Part shown: piece after piece, positions 63,212 through 64,000 of the stretch
Numbering within the stretch: the first letter of the stretch is position 1
How the letters are laid out: the number at the start of each line of letters is the position of its first letter
Source of the DNA: Porphyra umbilicalis
Lineage: Eukaryota; Rhodophyta; Bangiophyceae; Bangiales; Bangiaceae
Direction: 5' to 3'
Assembly (NCBI GenBank): GCA_002049455.2
Contig: KV918843.1
Location: 62,001 to 126,000 of the forward strand
Length of the DNA stretch: 64,000 nucleotides
The notes under the pieces: model-generated
The model's input: the letters and a program-made list of their open reading frames with translations, nothing else
Database searches by the model: none
Told to the model about the DNA's origin: nothing
Translations under genes and position numbers: made by a program

Positions 63212-63787
63212 ATGGTATTTATATTGGTATTTAATCCTGGGAGAACTCGACCGATGCCACACAACAAGCGAGCACTTGACAGACCCACTATATTTCAGTC
63301 ATCGACCAGACAAACCAGCACCCCAGGCACGATAAATACGATATTGAGCGCACAAGGACCCATGTCTCGCATACAGACCCTCCCGTGCCAGTCCAGCTGG
63401 CCCGCTCTGCCCGAGAAAGCGTGCCCAGTGCTATCTCATGACGTGCCTGGGTATCTCCGAGAGGCTGTGCGGCGGTTGCGCGACTTCCGCTCCACCAAGT
63501 TTCCTTTGCGTCATTCTATTGCTGTCTTCCCAATTTTGGCCGATGTGGTCAAAATCAAGAAGAGGTCTGGGTCAACTGCCCATTGGTCAATCAACTTTAT
63601 CCGGCTGAGTGGATGGCTGAGACGCTATTTCACACTGTTGATCACCCCTCTTGACATCGACAGGATCGGCCAAAAATGGGAAGACAGCAGTATTGGTAGC
63701 ACAGCGGGCGAGCAGTCTGTTATCTACATGTGTGTCTTGATGCGTGAGGAAGAAAAGGCGTGGCTTGGCAAGCAGGAGAATCATTGA
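63212..63787 (+). CDS. Hypothetical ORF of 191 codons
   Basis: An uninterrupted frame lies in DNA of moderate GC content. Its later part (LREAVRRLRDFRSTKFPLRH; GWLRRYFTLLITPLDIDRIG) has a normal, non-repetitive composition. I recognise no domain, no intron signals and no relation to the neighbouring elements. It may be a chance ORF. Confidence 0.2.
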   Translation: MVFILVFNPGRTRPMPHNKRALDRPTIFQSSTRQTSTPGTINTILSAQGPMSRIQTLPCQSSWPALPEKACPVLSHDVPGYLREAVRRLRDFRSTKFPLRHSIAVFPILADVVKIKKRSGSTAHWSINFIRLSGWLRRYFTLLITPLDIDRIGQKWEDSSIGSTAGEQSVIYMCVLMREEEKAWLGKQENH

Positions 63788-64000
63788 CGGGGGGGCAAAG
63801 GGACGGGTCCAAACTAATTCAGGTCAGGCACGGTCGAGGTCGTGGCGCTGGTTGCGTGGAGTGCCGAGGCGAGCAGTTGGGACGGTTGGGGTCGTGTGGT
63901 GGCCGTTGCAGTGTGTGAGAGAGGGTGCGAACGCGAGTGGAGCACCAACCACACATCCTATTAATCGGAGTTAAAAAAATGCTTAGAATACCGAGATATC

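Overview
This is nuclear DNA from a eukaryote with a very GC-rich genome. The gene remains carry spliceosomal introns (GT...AG with pyrimidine tracts), there are no operons or Shine-Dalgarno sites, and non-coding DNA is full of long G or C runs and GC-rich minisatellites. The mix of GC richness, short introns, Ty1/copia elements and an NB-ARC protein with TPR repeats fits a bangiophyte red alga (Porphyra/Pyropia type) best. A GC-rich green or other microalga is not excluded, because no rRNA, organelle or diagnostic housekeeping gene is present.

Almost every recognisable gene is either a mobile-element gene or a gene damaged by one. From left to right: (1) 1.5-2.6 kb, minus strand, a decayed Ski2/Mtr4-like DExH helicase. 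(2) 6.1-12.5 kb, minus strand, an NLR-like (STAND) locus: an ORF with an unfamiliar N-terminal region and a HeLo/MLKL-like helical segment, then a 1.3-kb block of satellite, fold-back and paralogue debris, then NB-ARC plus about twelve TPR-like repeats. (3) 12.95-13.8 kb, a MITE. (4) 17.5-25.5 kb, a pogo-like Tc1/mariner transposon (TA target duplication) whose right terminal repeat was hit by a complete PIF/Harbinger transposon (TGA target duplication). A perfect 38-bp inverted repeat flanks the pair. (5) 26.75-32.5 kb, a complete Ty1/copia element with 153-bp LTRs and a 5-bp GATAT target duplication. (6) 33.6-39 kb, a second Harbinger-type system: a transposase with one stop and a convergent Myb/SANT-like partner, separated and flanked by minisatellites. 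(7) 39.5-42.5 kb, minus strand, an unrecognised gene split by a 730-bp hAT-type MITE with an 8-bp target duplication. (8) 43.7-46.3 kb, a hAT transposase gene that is intact if one 86-bp intron is spliced. (9) 46.3-53 kb, GC-rich DNA with no supported gene. (10) 53.0-58.1 kb, minus strand, an old copia element with divergent LTRs. (11) 59.3-62.1 kb, a copia RT relic and an internally deleted relative of the pogo element. (12) 62.1-64 kb, a possible hAT-like MITE and one weak ORF.

The region therefore records repeated transposition with nested insertions. Several element ORFs are intact apart from single nonsense codons, mostly TAG. The most notable biology is the NLR-like locus with its unusual N-terminal region, and the structured repeats (a 167-bp higher-order fold-back satellite and three covarying leader hairpins in the copia element).
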